The position numbers and the translations under genes were made by a program. From Rothia amarae (GTDB lineage Bacteria > Actinomycetota > Actinomycetes > Actinomycetales > Micrococcaceae), in NCBI RefSeq assembly GCF_014705945.2, contig NZ_CP061538.1, positions 558,001 to 622,000 of the forward strand: a DNA stretch of 64,000 bases. Direction: 5' to 3'. Position 1 is the stretch's first letter. Each line of letters opens with the position of its first letter. The notes under the pieces are model-generated. The model saw only the letters and a program-made list of their open reading frames with translations, ran no database searches and had not been told where the DNA came from. This document shows, in pieces, positions 32,318-40,337 of this stretch.

Positions 32318-33361
32318 TTAATGGCTGCGGTGGTCTTGGGGGCTGTAACGGGGTGCTCGTCGAGGTTCTTGAATGCCTGCAACTTTGATGAGAGCTACTA
32401 CTCGATTTCTATTGCCACTAAAAGGTGCTAGCAGCCTGACCATTTGTTCGTCGGTAGCGCGTTGACCTTCAAATACCCAACCTACGTGGTGGGCTAAATG
32501 GAAATCTCCCACGCTAATTGCGTCGGGGTGGCCGTGAGTTCGTTGCAGTACCTCCGCGATGGTCCAGGGGCCAATGCCTCGGATGCTGGAAAGAGCAACA
32601 GAAAGTTGATCGGCAGTCGCTTTCTGAGCAAGTCGCTCGATGCTTTCAGCCCGTTGGGCAAAAGAGACGATGGTATCGGCGCGTGCGCGATCGTAACCGG
32701 CCCTGTGCCATATCCACGAAGGAAGAGACGCCAAAGTTTGAGGTGAGGGAAAGAAAAGCATTCCCCGGGGCTGGTCGGGTAGTCCTGTTTGGGGTGCTGC
32801 AGACGCCGTTTGCCGAAGGATGGCGCGTAGTCCGCCCATAGCTTCGATGCCGGTGACCCGTTGTTCTGTAATAGAAGCAACGGTGTTTTTGAAGATCTCG
32901 CCGGTAGCGCCCAGTCGTACTCCGGGATGCTCTTGGTGGGCACGAATAAGCGTTTCAGGGAGCGCATTCCATTGAGGGGATTTTTGAAATTCTCTCCAGT
33001 TATCTTCGGTGCCTACCCAGCGGGGGAGTTGCGCCAGTAAATTTTCGATATCCTCTGGTGATTGGGGTGTACGAGGTGCCCATAACCGAATATGGATGGG
33101 AGCCAGATATTTTTCTCTCAAACTGCGAGCTGTACCTTTTTCTTGGTGAAAGCGCAGGAGTATATCGGTTTGTCCGGATCGGGTGGTGGCCCAATACGTC
33201 GTTGCTCCGGTTCGGTCTGGTCTGGTTCCTGCCTGAGCGAGAGGATCTGAAATTCCTCGACGCCACGGTGCGACGACGCTTGCCAAACTGATGGGAAACG
33301 GAGGCGTAATAGAAACAGAAACAGAGTACACACCTTTATTTTCGCATGTGAGTACCTGCAA
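32318..33361 (-). CDS. AlkA-type DNA-3-methyladenine glycosylase (HhH-GPD)
   Basis: The protein of up to 347 residues carries the helix-hairpin-helix LSSIRGIGPWTIAEVL and, 20 residues later, the catalytic aspartate in ISVGDFHLAHHVG, the HhH-GPD pattern of AlkA-like glycosylases that remove alkylated purines. The N-terminal part is less conserved. The frame begins at a TTG at 33361; a GTG at 33331 is an alternative and the true start is uncertain. It converges on the thioredoxin gene and is divergent from the DUF2079 gene. Confidence 0.85.
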   Translation of the reverse strand: MQVLTCENKGVYSVSVSITPPFPISLASVVAPWRRGISDPLAQAGTRPDRTGATTYWATTRSGQTDILLRFHQEKGTARSLREKYLAPIHIRLWAPRTPQSPEDIENLLAQLPRWVGTEDNWREFQKSPQWNALPETLIRAHQEHPGVRLGATGEIFKNTVASITEQRVTGIEAMGGLRAILRQTASAAPQTGLPDQPRGMLFFPSPQTLASLPSWIWHRAGYDRARADTIVSFAQRAESIERLAQKATADQLSVALSSIRGIGPWTIAEVLQRTHGHPDAISVGDFHLAHHVGWVFEGQRATDEQMVRLLAPFSGNRNRVVALIKVAGIQEPRRAPRYSPQDHRSH

Positions 33362-33423
33362 GGTAGCGTAGGGATAGAAATTGACTCACGGTTGTAGCGA
33401 ACAGTGTAATTCTGAAGTACTAG

Positions 33424-35055
33424 ATGAATGAGAGGTTGGAGATGGGCGTTTTTTTCAAGCGAGATAGCGCAGAGGTATCGTCGCGTCTCTCCCCATCTCA
33501 ACGCCAAAATTCGCCTGGCTCTCGCCTGTTAGCTTTCGTCCTAGCGCTAGCCTTTTTCGCTCTCTATAGCGTGTATTCATTTTTTCAGTACCGCCACTTT
33601 GTGACTCCTTCGTGGGATTTAGGGATATTTACTCAGCTTGCCCAAAACTATGCCCGTGCTCAGGCGCCGATTGTGCCGATTAAAGGTCATGGTTTCAATC
33701 TTTGGGGAGATCACTTTCACCCTATTTTGGTGCTTCTCACTCCGTTCTATTATTTTTTTCCTAGTCCGCAGACTCTGCTTTATGTGCAGAATGGGCTAAT
33801 CGCGGTAGCTGTATTTTTGCTGTGCCGGTTTGCTCAGCAAGGTTGTGGAAAACTGTCTGCTTTCCTTCTGGCGATTGCTTTTGGGCTCAGCTTCGGCATC
33901 CAGCAGGCGGTGTCTGTTCAATTTCACGAAGTCGCTTTTGCGCTACCCTTTTTCGTACTTTCTTTGGGAAATTTGGTGTTGGCAGCTCGGGAACCAGAGC
34001 GAGCTCCGCGTATACGCCGTGCTCTGCTATGGGCTTTGCCGCTTGTTTTTGTCAAAGAAGACATGGGAATTACCGTGGCGATGATAGGGATTGTGGCATT
34101 GTTGCGCACCGGATGGCTCCGGGGAGGATGGGACAATCTGTTCCCTCATGCCGCAGCCCGATCTGATGATGCGCAGCCGGTGGAGCCGTTCAGCCGCCGT
34201 TTTCAAAAAGTGGCATCTTCTGCCATTACTTCACCGGCTGTTCTTGAGTCTTTTCTCACTGTCGTATGGGGAATTAGCTGGTCGGCAGCCGCGGTTGCAC
34301 TCATTCTTCCCTTTTTTAACACTGCCGGTCAGTTCGATTACGCAGATAAGGTAGATTTTGCCGCCGCCCTCGGGGACCCGCTGCAAGCCTTTGCAACCCT
34401 GTTCTACCCATGGACAAAGACTTTCTCTTTGCTACTGCTTCTTGCTGTCGGTGTACTTCTCTGGGTGCTATCCCCGTTGGCGATTATCGCCTTGCCCACT
34501 CTTTGCTGGCGACTTCTCTCACCGAATGAGGGCTACTGGGAATCAACGTGGCACTATTCTTTGGTTCTCATGCCAATCGTTACGATGGCGCTTGTGGATG
34601 TCCTTGCAACCCCTCCTGCTTTTTTGAGCCGGATGGGGCGAGGAGTTTCTCTGCCAATCTTTCGACGCACGGTAGCAGCTGCCGCATGCGGAGTTGCGCT
34701 CGTCCTTCTGCCTTTCCAGCCCCTCAAAGAGCTGGCAAACCCCCGGTTTGCTACTACAGAACTATCTGCAGTTGATCAGGCAAAACAGCAGGCAGTGAAT
34801 GCCGTACCTCAGGGGGTCACCGTTGCTTCGGACCTTTCGATCCTCACATACCTGGTGCCTGACCGAACCGTCTACTGGATTGGGCATGAGGGTAAACCAG
34901 CTCCTGACTACGTCGTTATTGATTCCATGGGGGCTGCATGGGGCAATAATTCACCGCAGAATCCCGCGGGCTATGCCAGTGAAAGATTCAATGCAACCTA
35001 CTTCACCGTTAGAACCTTCGGCACAATATCCGTTATGAAGCGTACGGACCTTTAG
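33424..35055 (+). CDS. DUF2079 multi-pass membrane protein
   Basis: The 543-residue integral membrane protein has about 11-12 hydrophobic helices. The N-terminal segment SWDLGIFTQLAQNYARAQAP, followed by HGFNLWGDHFHPILVLLTPF, is the conserved signature of DUF2079, a family related to GT-C glycosyltransferases. The acidic loop residues of that signature suggest a lipid-phosphosugar enzyme, but the substrate is unknown. An ATG at 33442 is an alternative start. No glycosyltransferase neighbours are present. Confidence 0.8.
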   Translation: MNERLEMGVFFKRDSAEVSSRLSPSQRQNSPGSRLLAFVLALAFFALYSVYSFFQYRHFVTPSWDLGIFTQLAQNYARAQAPIVPIKGHGFNLWGDHFHPILVLLTPFYYFFPSPQTLLYVQNGLIAVAVFLLCRFAQQGCGKLSAFLLAIAFGLSFGIQQAVSVQFHEVAFALPFFVLSLGNLVLAAREPERAPRIRRALLWALPLVFVKEDMGITVAMIGIVALLRTGWLRGGWDNLFPHAAARSDDAQPVEPFSRRFQKVASSAITSPAVLESFLTVVWGISWSAAAVALILPFFNTAGQFDYADKVDFAAALGDPLQAFATLFYPWTKTFSLLLLLAVGVLLWVLSPLAIIALPTLCWRLLSPNEGYWESTWHYSLVLMPIVTMALVDVLATPPAFLSRMGRGVSLPIFRRTVAAAACGVALVLLPFQPLKELANPRFATTELSAVDQAKQQAVNAVPQGVTVASDLSILTYLVPDRTVYWIGHEGKPAPDYVVIDSMGAAWGNNSPQNPAGYASERFNATYFTVRTFGTISVMKRTDL

Positions 35056-35429
35056 TCGCTTGCCCTCATTGTAGGTTGTGTCACCAGCGACCCCATTAAC
35101 GTCAAACGTACTGTAAGGTAGGGAAAGTACATTACCGGTTTCCCTAGACACCGATGGTTGCGCCGACCGACTGAAAACAGGCGCTGAAATCAGTTTCCTT
35201 TTGAAGTCAGATACTTCAGAAGACGAAGAGAATAGCTCGCTCAAAGAGCGCAAACCTTTTACCGCTTACAGAATTCTTTCCTAAGATGAGTGTGAGTATT
35301 TTGCACCGCGGTGCAGATGAGGTGGCGCCCACCGAAGATGGCCCACCCACCTTGAGGCGAGCACAGGGGGATCACCGGAGAAAAGCACCGATTTACTTGG
35401 TGCGCCGATCCCATGCGATGAGGAACAAA
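35056..35429 (+). promoter_or_regulatory. long structured leader of the DEAD-box helicase gene
   Basis: This 374-bp stretch has no separate gene. Near its 3' end three hairpins are visible: GCACCGCGGTGC (35303-35314), GGTGGCGCCCACC (35321-35333), and GCACC (35385) with GGTGC (35399). The last lies 14 nt upstream of the GATGAGGA ribosome binding site. The frame is open from 35286, but the codons before 35430 look unlike the protein. Long 5' leaders are common for cold-inducible helicase genes; regulation here is inferred. Confidence 0.45.
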
Positions 35430-37391
35430 TTGACTAAAGATAACTCTGCTTCAGCAGGTATTGAATTCATCGAACCCGCAGAAAATACTGCACCTAACAA
35501 CGAAGCTCAGACCGCCTCAGCACCCGCTGAAGAAGAAGGCACACGCTTCACCGATCTTGGTCTGGACGCCCGTGTGCTTTCAGCTCTTGAAGACATCGGT
35601 TACGAAAAGCCCTCACCCATTCAGGAGCAGACCATTCCTTTGCTTTTGGGTGGCCGCGACGTTGTTGGTCTAGCACAGACCGGCACCGGCAAGACCGCAG
35701 CATTCGCTCTTCCCGCACTGTCTCGTTTGGCTGAACTGGCAGACATCAACGGACACACCAAAGACACTCAGGTGCTTGTTCTTGCACCTACTCGTGAACT
35801 CGCGCTTCAGGGCGCAGAAGCATTCACTTCTTTTGCTACCCATATGGAAAACGTAACCGTTCTTCCTATTTACGGTGGCTCACCTTACGGTCCTCAGCTC
35901 AACGGTCTACGCCGCGGTGCTCAGATTGTTGTGGGTACTCCCGGTCGTGTGATCGACCACCTCAAGAAGGGTTCTTTGGACCTTTCGAACCTGCAGTACT
36001 TGGTATTGGACGAAGCTGATGAAATGCTCCGCATGGGCTTTGCCGATGACGTCGAGGAAATTCTCAGCCAGACTCCCGATTCTAAGCAGGTTGCACTGTT
36101 CTCGGCTACCATGCCCAAGACCATCCGCAAGATCGCAGAGCAGTACCTTAACGATCCTGCCGAGGTTCGCGTAAAGTCTAAGACTTCTACCGCTCCTAAC
36201 ATTCGTCAGCGCTACATTCAGGTCATGCACTCGCACAAGCTTGATGCGATGACTCGCGTGCTCGAAGTAGGTAACTACGATGGCGTTATCGCCTTCGTTC
36301 GTACCAAGAAGGAAACTGAAGAGCTCGCTGAAAAGCTCAAGGCTCGCGGTTACCAGGCAGCAGCTATTAACGGTGATATTCCTCAGCAGTTGCGTGAGCG
36401 TACCGTTGATTCGTTGCGCGATGGCCGTATTGATATTTTGATTGCTACCGACGTCGCAGCTCGCGGTCTTGACGTGGAGCGTATCTCCTTGGTTGTGAAC
36501 TTCGATATTCCTCATGACACCGAATCTTACGTTCACCGCATTGGCCGTACCGGCCGTGCGGGCCGTGAAGGTGAAGCAATTCTCTTCATGACTCCCCGTG
36601 AGAAGTACATGTTGCGCCAAATCGAGAAGGCAACCCGTCAGCCGGTTGAACAGATGCATATGCCTTCTGTTGCTGATGTAAACGAGAATCGTAAATCTCG
36701 TTTCGCTCAGCAGATTACGGACACTATTGAGACCGAAGATCTCTCACTGTTCCGTGACATCATCACCAGCTACCAAAATGAGCATGATGTTGATCCTTTG
36801 GAAATCGCGGCTGCTATTGCTGTGATTGCTCAGGAGGGTCGCCCCTTCTTCGTAGAAGATATTCCTGAGCCCAAGGGCCGTAACCGCGACGATCGTAACG
36901 ATCGTGGAGACCGCGGCGACCGGGATGGCGGCCGTGAGCGCAAGCCCCGCCGTCAAGAAGAGGGCATGGTTAACTACAAGTTGCAGGTTGGACACAAGAA
37001 TCGTGTTAACCCCGGCATGATTGTGGGAGCCTTGACTAATGAAGGTGGCATCAAAGGATCACAGGTTGGTTCCATTGATATTCGCCCACATTTCACCATT
37101 GTTGGTTTGCCTGAAGATCTTCCCCGTGATTTCTTCGACCGTTTGGAAAACACCGAACTAAACGGTGAGTTCTTGAACATCCAGCGTGACCGCGGCCCCA
37201 AGGGTAGCGGAAATGGTGGACGCGGTGGACGTCGCTTCAATGGTGGACGCGGCGGAGACCGTGATGGTTTCAAGAAGCGTTTCAACGACGATCGCCGTGG
37301 CGGCAGATTCCGCGGGGGCGATCGTGATCGCGATGACCGCCGTGGTGGTGGCCGTGACGGTGGCTTCAAGAAGCGCTCGAACAAGTACTAA
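35430..37391 (+). CDS. deaD: DEAD-box ATP-dependent RNA helicase (DeaD/CsdA type)
   Basis: The helicase core shows a Q motif (TDLGLDARVLSALEDIGYEK, PSPIQEQTIP), motif I AQTGTGKTAAF, motif Ia PTRELALQ, motif II LDEADEML, motif III SATMP and motif VI HRIGRTGRAGR. A C-terminal DbpA-like RNA-binding domain (VNYKLQVGHKNRVNPGMIVG) precedes an Arg/Gly-rich tail. It unwinds structured RNA in ribosome assembly and mRNA decay. The start is placed at TTG 35430 because GATGAGGA lies five bases upstream and homologues begin near here; this gives 653 residues. An upstream ATG at 35418 is possible. Confidence 0.93.
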   Translation: MTKDNSASAGIEFIEPAENTAPNNEAQTASAPAEEEGTRFTDLGLDARVLSALEDIGYEKPSPIQEQTIPLLLGGRDVVGLAQTGTGKTAAFALPALSRLAELADINGHTKDTQVLVLAPTRELALQGAEAFTSFATHMENVTVLPIYGGSPYGPQLNGLRRGAQIVVGTPGRVIDHLKKGSLDLSNLQYLVLDEADEMLRMGFADDVEEILSQTPDSKQVALFSATMPKTIRKIAEQYLNDPAEVRVKSKTSTAPNIRQRYIQVMHSHKLDAMTRVLEVGNYDGVIAFVRTKKETEELAEKLKARGYQAAAINGDIPQQLRERTVDSLRDGRIDILIATDVAARGLDVERISLVVNFDIPHDTESYVHRIGRTGRAGREGEAILFMTPREKYMLRQIEKATRQPVEQMHMPSVADVNENRKSRFAQQITDTIETEDLSLFRDIITSYQNEHDVDPLEIAAAIAVIAQEGRPFFVEDIPEPKGRNRDDRNDRGDRGDRDGGRERKPRRQEEGMVNYKLQVGHKNRVNPGMIVGALTNEGGIKGSQVGSIDIRPHFTIVGLPEDLPRDFFDRLENTELNGEFLNIQRDRGPKGSGNGGRGGRRFNGGRGGDRDGFKKRFNDDRRGGRFRGGDRDRDDRRGGGRDGGFKKRSNKY

Positions 37392-37433
37392 AAAGAATAA
37401 TCCAGCCTTTGAAGTTTAGGCTTGGAGCATTCT

Positions 37434-37474
37434 AAAGAAGGGGTGGAATCTGTGGATTCCTCCCCTTCTTTATT
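37434..37474 (+). terminator. intrinsic terminator of deaD
   Basis: AAAGAAGGGGTGGAATC pairs with GATTCCTCCCCTTCTTT with one T-T mismatch, followed by ATTG. It lies 43 bp after the stop codon. Confidence 0.88.
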
Positions 37475-37552
37475 GAGGTGGTGTAGAACACCTGAAAATA
37501 TTCTGCAAGAATTTGCACCCCCTTTAGGGCGTCCTGTAGAGTATTCTCTGTT

Positions 37553-37624
37553 GCCCCGATAGCTCAGTGGTAGAGCGCCATCTTGGTAAGATGGAGGTCC
37601 CGGGATCGATTCCCGGTCGGGGCT
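37553..37624 (+). tRNA. tRNA-Thr (anticodon GGT), copy 1
   Basis: The acceptor GCCCCGA pairs with TCGGGGC; the anticodon arm CCATC-TTGGTAA-GATGG carries GGT; the T arm is CCGGG ATCGATT CCCGG. CCA is not encoded. The 72-nt sequence is identical to that at 37739-37810. Confidence 0.96.
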
Positions 37625-37663
37625 CTCGCAAGAGCCAAAATTGAATAATTTTAGTGATTGCAT

Positions 37664-37737
37664 GGCGGTGTAGCTCAGCTGGTTAGAGCGCACGACTCAT
37701 AATCGTGAGGTCGACGGATCGAGCCCGTCCACCGCTA
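37664..37737 (+). tRNA. tRNA-Met (anticodon CAT, elongator type)
   Basis: The acceptor GGCGGTG pairs with CACCGCT (first pair G-U), the anticodon arm CGACTCATAATCG carries CAT, and the T arm is GACGG ATCGAGC CCGTC. The paired first position and lack of three G-C pairs in the anticodon stem argue against initiator tRNA. A lysidine-modified tRNA-Ile cannot be fully excluded. Confidence 0.9.
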
Positions 37738-37738
37738 C

Positions 37739-37810
37739 GCCCCGATAGCTCAGTGGTAGAGCGCCATCTTGGTAAGATGGAGGTCCCGGGATCGATTCCC
37801 GGTCGGGGCT
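37739..37810 (+). tRNA. tRNA-Thr (anticodon GGT), copy 2
   Basis: All 72 nt are identical to the copy at 37553-37624. It begins one base after the tRNA-Met, so the two must be separated by processing. A terminator follows. Confidence 0.96.
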
Positions 37811-37840
37811 CAGCTTATATTTTTAAATATTTTATTCATA

Positions 37841-37876
37841 AGAGACCCAGCAGGTTTTCCTGCTGGGTCTCTTTGC
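37841..37876 (+). terminator. terminator of the tRNA-Thr/Met/Thr cluster
   Basis: AGAGACCCAGCAGG pairs with CCTGCTGGGTCTCT around TTTT, followed by TTGCGTTTTT. It also lies downstream of the converging Nramp-like gene. Confidence 0.92.
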
Positions 37877-37910
37877 GTTTTTAACTTTTCAATGCCGGGG
37901 ATAGCTAGAT

Positions 37911-39209
37911 TTAGTTGAGAACCCTCACAATTGCTTCAGTGCATTGGTAGATTCCAAGAGAAATAAAGAGTACAGCACAGATAGTTAGAATGCTGTTGGT
38001 GAACCAGCCATTGCGCCATCTCTCTGGTACTCGTTTGGTGTTGAGAATCCAGAGGAGAGTGACGGCAAGGAAAGGCATGAAAAGCGCCCCTAGTACTCCG
38101 TAGAGGAGAATGAGGAAAATGGGGCGATCCATGAGAAAAAGAATCATGGGCGGGAAAGTAAGCCACAGTACGTAAAACTTAAAGTATTTTCCACCGGTGA
38201 GGGTATCGGGGTGATTCGTAGGCTTGCGGCGGATGTTGCCCCAGAAGTCCGCAAACATGAGCGAGACTCCTGACCAGACTCCGATAATGGAGGAGTAGGA
38301 GGCAGCCCAGAAACCTATCAGAAAGAGATTTCCAATTACCACACCGTAACGATCCTTGAGAATATCGGCGAGATCAAGGAGCCCTTTATCGCTAGAGGAT
38401 ACTGCTAGTCCTGCAGAATAGAGCACTTCTACGCCGAGCACGAAAGTTGCTGCTACGAATATGCCGGAGATGACGTAAGCTACGGTGTTATCAAGCTGCA
38501 TGACCCGCATAAACTTGGGGCTGTACCACCCTTTTTCGCGTAGCCAGTACCCGTAGGCCGCGAGAGTGATGGTGCCGCCAACACTACCGGCTAGCGCAAG
38601 AGTGTAGGTGACGCTTCCGCCGGGAATCATGGGAACGAGACCGCGAAATAGGTCGGGTAGGTTCGGGATGGTGTAGATAGCTAAACCTACAATGAGCAGG
38701 AACATGAGTCCCACCAGGACGGCGGTTATTTTCTCTACCACGCTGTATTTACCCAGCCAAACAATCACGAACCCTGAGAGCCCCATGATGATGGCCCATG
38801 CCCACAGTGGAAGGGCGGGAAAGAGCACAGCAAGCGGCATAGCGGCCGCCGACATCCCAGTGGCTCCGTAAACAAAGCCCCAAATCAGGATGTAGGGGCC
38901 AAAATACCAGGTGGTCCAGGGGCCGAGAGTGCGCCATCCTTCAAAGATGGTACGTCCGGTGGCAAGACTGTACCTGCCGGCGCCTTCGACCAAGACGATT
39001 TTCATAATGACGCCTATGACGACCGTCCATAGGAGTGCGTACCCATATTTTGAACCAGCTACAAGGGTGGCAACTAAATCGGGTGCGCCAATTCCTGTGG
39101 CGGCAACGACGAGTCCGGGGCCGATAATTTTATATTTGCGGGCTGTATCTACCGGCTCGTTGGGGTCAACGAGATGCGGTGGAAACTTCTCATGGGGCGT
39201 GCGGTTCAT
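37911..39209 (-). CDS. Nramp-family transporter with non-canonical metal-site motifs
   Basis: About 432 residues with 11 predicted membrane helices. The first helix reads GPGLVVAATGIGAPDLVATL, clearly the Nramp helix-1 region, but with APDLV where typical manganese/iron Nramps have DPGN. The expected helix-6 MPH motif is not visible either; the segment reads SVGGTITLAAYGYWLREKGW. The ion may therefore differ from Mn2+/Fe2+; Nramp relatives for other metals, including Mg2+, are known. The ATG at 39209 is preceded by GGAG with seven-base spacing; the frame is open to 39254. The substrate is not assigned. Confidence 0.82.
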   Translation of the reverse strand: MNRTPHEKFPPHLVDPNEPVDTARKYKIIGPGLVVAATGIGAPDLVATLVAGSKYGYALLWTVVIGVIMKIVLVEGAGRYSLATGRTIFEGWRTLGPWTTWYFGPYILIWGFVYGATGMSAAAMPLAVLFPALPLWAWAIIMGLSGFVIVWLGKYSVVEKITAVLVGLMFLLIVGLAIYTIPNLPDLFRGLVPMIPGGSVTYTLALAGSVGGTITLAAYGYWLREKGWYSPKFMRVMQLDNTVAYVISGIFVAATFVLGVEVLYSAGLAVSSSDKGLLDLADILKDRYGVVIGNLFLIGFWAASYSSIIGVWSGVSLMFADFWGNIRRKPTNHPDTLTGGKYFKFYVLWLTFPPMILFLMDRPIFLILLYGVLGALFMPFLAVTLLWILNTKRVPERWRNGWFTNSILTICAVLFISLGIYQCTEAIVRVLN

Positions 39210-39303
39210 GTGTTCTCCAGGGATAGTGAGAATTACTTGCACTAAGTGTCCCATATCACGTAGGAAAGATGAGGCAGATTAAACCTTCCGTTAGACTTTT
39301 ATT

Positions 39304-39762
39304 ATGTCTGAGACCAAAACTATTAATCCCCAAATCGTCGGGAAAGTATTTACTTCTGATGAGGTATTCCAAGTAGGACGGGAGCGAATCCGCGAGTTTG
39401 CTAGCGCTGTAAAGGCTACCCACCCCATCCATTTCGAAGTAGACGCGGCGCAAGCAGCTGGATACGCCGACGTCGTTGCTCCCCCGACCTTTGCCATTAT
39501 TCTGGCGCAAAGGGCGGATGCTGCACTCATCGAAGATCCCGATTCAGGAATCGATTTCTCGCGTGTGGTTCACGCTGACCAGCGTTTCACCAATCATCGA
39601 CCTATCGTGGCTGGTGACGAACTCACAACTGAAGTTCACGTAGATAACGTACGTACCATGGGTCCTGGCGCTATGCTCATCACTCGCGAAGAAATTACTA
39701 CCGTCGGGGGAGAAGCTGTGGCTACCTGCGTCTCCTCTCTCTTAGTTCGAGGAGAAGACTAA
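39304..39762 (+). CDS. MaoC-like N-terminal domain dehydratase subunit (HadA-like)
   Basis: The 152-residue protein has the hot-dog fold N-terminal dehydratase pattern: VFTSDEVFQVGRERIREFAS, AAGYADVVAPPTFAIILAQR, and FSRVVHADQRFTNHRPIVAG near residue 80. It lacks the catalytic Asp-His pair, which is supplied by the partner encoded next. The pair corresponds to mycobacterial HadA and HadB, which dehydrate 3-hydroxyacyl-ACP in type II fatty acid synthesis; here the acyl substrate is inferred. The TAA stop overlaps the ATG of the next gene by one base. Confidence 0.85.
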   Translation: MSETKTINPQIVGKVFTSDEVFQVGRERIREFASAVKATHPIHFEVDAAQAAGYADVVAPPTFAIILAQRADAALIEDPDSGIDFSRVVHADQRFTNHRPIVAGDELTTEVHVDNVRTMGPGAMLITREEITTVGGEAVATCVSSLLVRGED

Positions 39763-40232
39763 TGGCACTATCTATTAATTTTGCTGAGCTAGAAAAAGGT
39801 CAAGAAATCGGTTCTCGTACGATTTCGGTGACTCGCGCCGATCTTATTCGCTACGCGGGGGCTTCTGGCGACTTCAACCCAATTCACTGGAATGAACGAT
39901 TCGCCCAGGCTGTCGGACTTCCCGGCGTCATCGCCCACGGCATGTTCACCATGGGAGTTGCGGTACAGCTAGTAACCGATTGGGTGGGGGATCCCGGGGC
40001 AATCGTTGATTATCAGACCCGTTTCACCAAGCCCGTCATCGTACCTGATGCTGAGGGCGCTGAGAATCCGGCAACCGGTGGCAACCAGCTTAATGTATCG
40101 GGCAAAATTGGCGCTCTTGACGCCGAAGCCCAGACCGCTCGAATTGATCTCACCGTCTCTGCCCCTGACATCGAGGGGAATCTCCAAAAAGTGCTGGTGA
40201 AAGCTCAAGCTGTGGTTGCTTTCGCCCATTAG
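39762..40232 (+). CDS. MaoC-type (R)-specific dehydratase subunit (HadB-like)
   Basis: The 156-residue hot-dog protein carries the catalytic hydratase motif SGDFNPIHWNERFAQAVGLP and VIAHGMFTMG near residues 37-63, with Asp and His as catalytic residues. It pairs with the HadA-like subunit encoded directly upstream. In many actinobacteria these two genes lie between a tRNA-Met/rpmG cluster and murB; the order is similar here although rpmG is absent. Confidence 0.88.
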   Translation: MALSINFAELEKGQEIGSRTISVTRADLIRYAGASGDFNPIHWNERFAQAVGLPGVIAHGMFTMGVAVQLVTDWVGDPGAIVDYQTRFTKPVIVPDAEGAENPATGGNQLNVSGKIGALDAEAQTARIDLTVSAPDIEGNLQKVLVKAQAVVAFAH

Positions 40233-40337
40233 CGTGTGGAACTACTCACGAAAATGGAATCACAGCCGGAGGCATCTTTAAACTGGAAAAGTCTTGTGTC
40301 TGCGCACACTATATGTTTTCCGTGCTGAAAGGGAGTT

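Noticed and set aside
35286-35429. Upstream in-frame extension of the helicase to 35286
   Set aside because: The added residues are not helicase-like, contain hairpin-forming sequence, and a well-placed ribosome binding site exists before TTG 35430.
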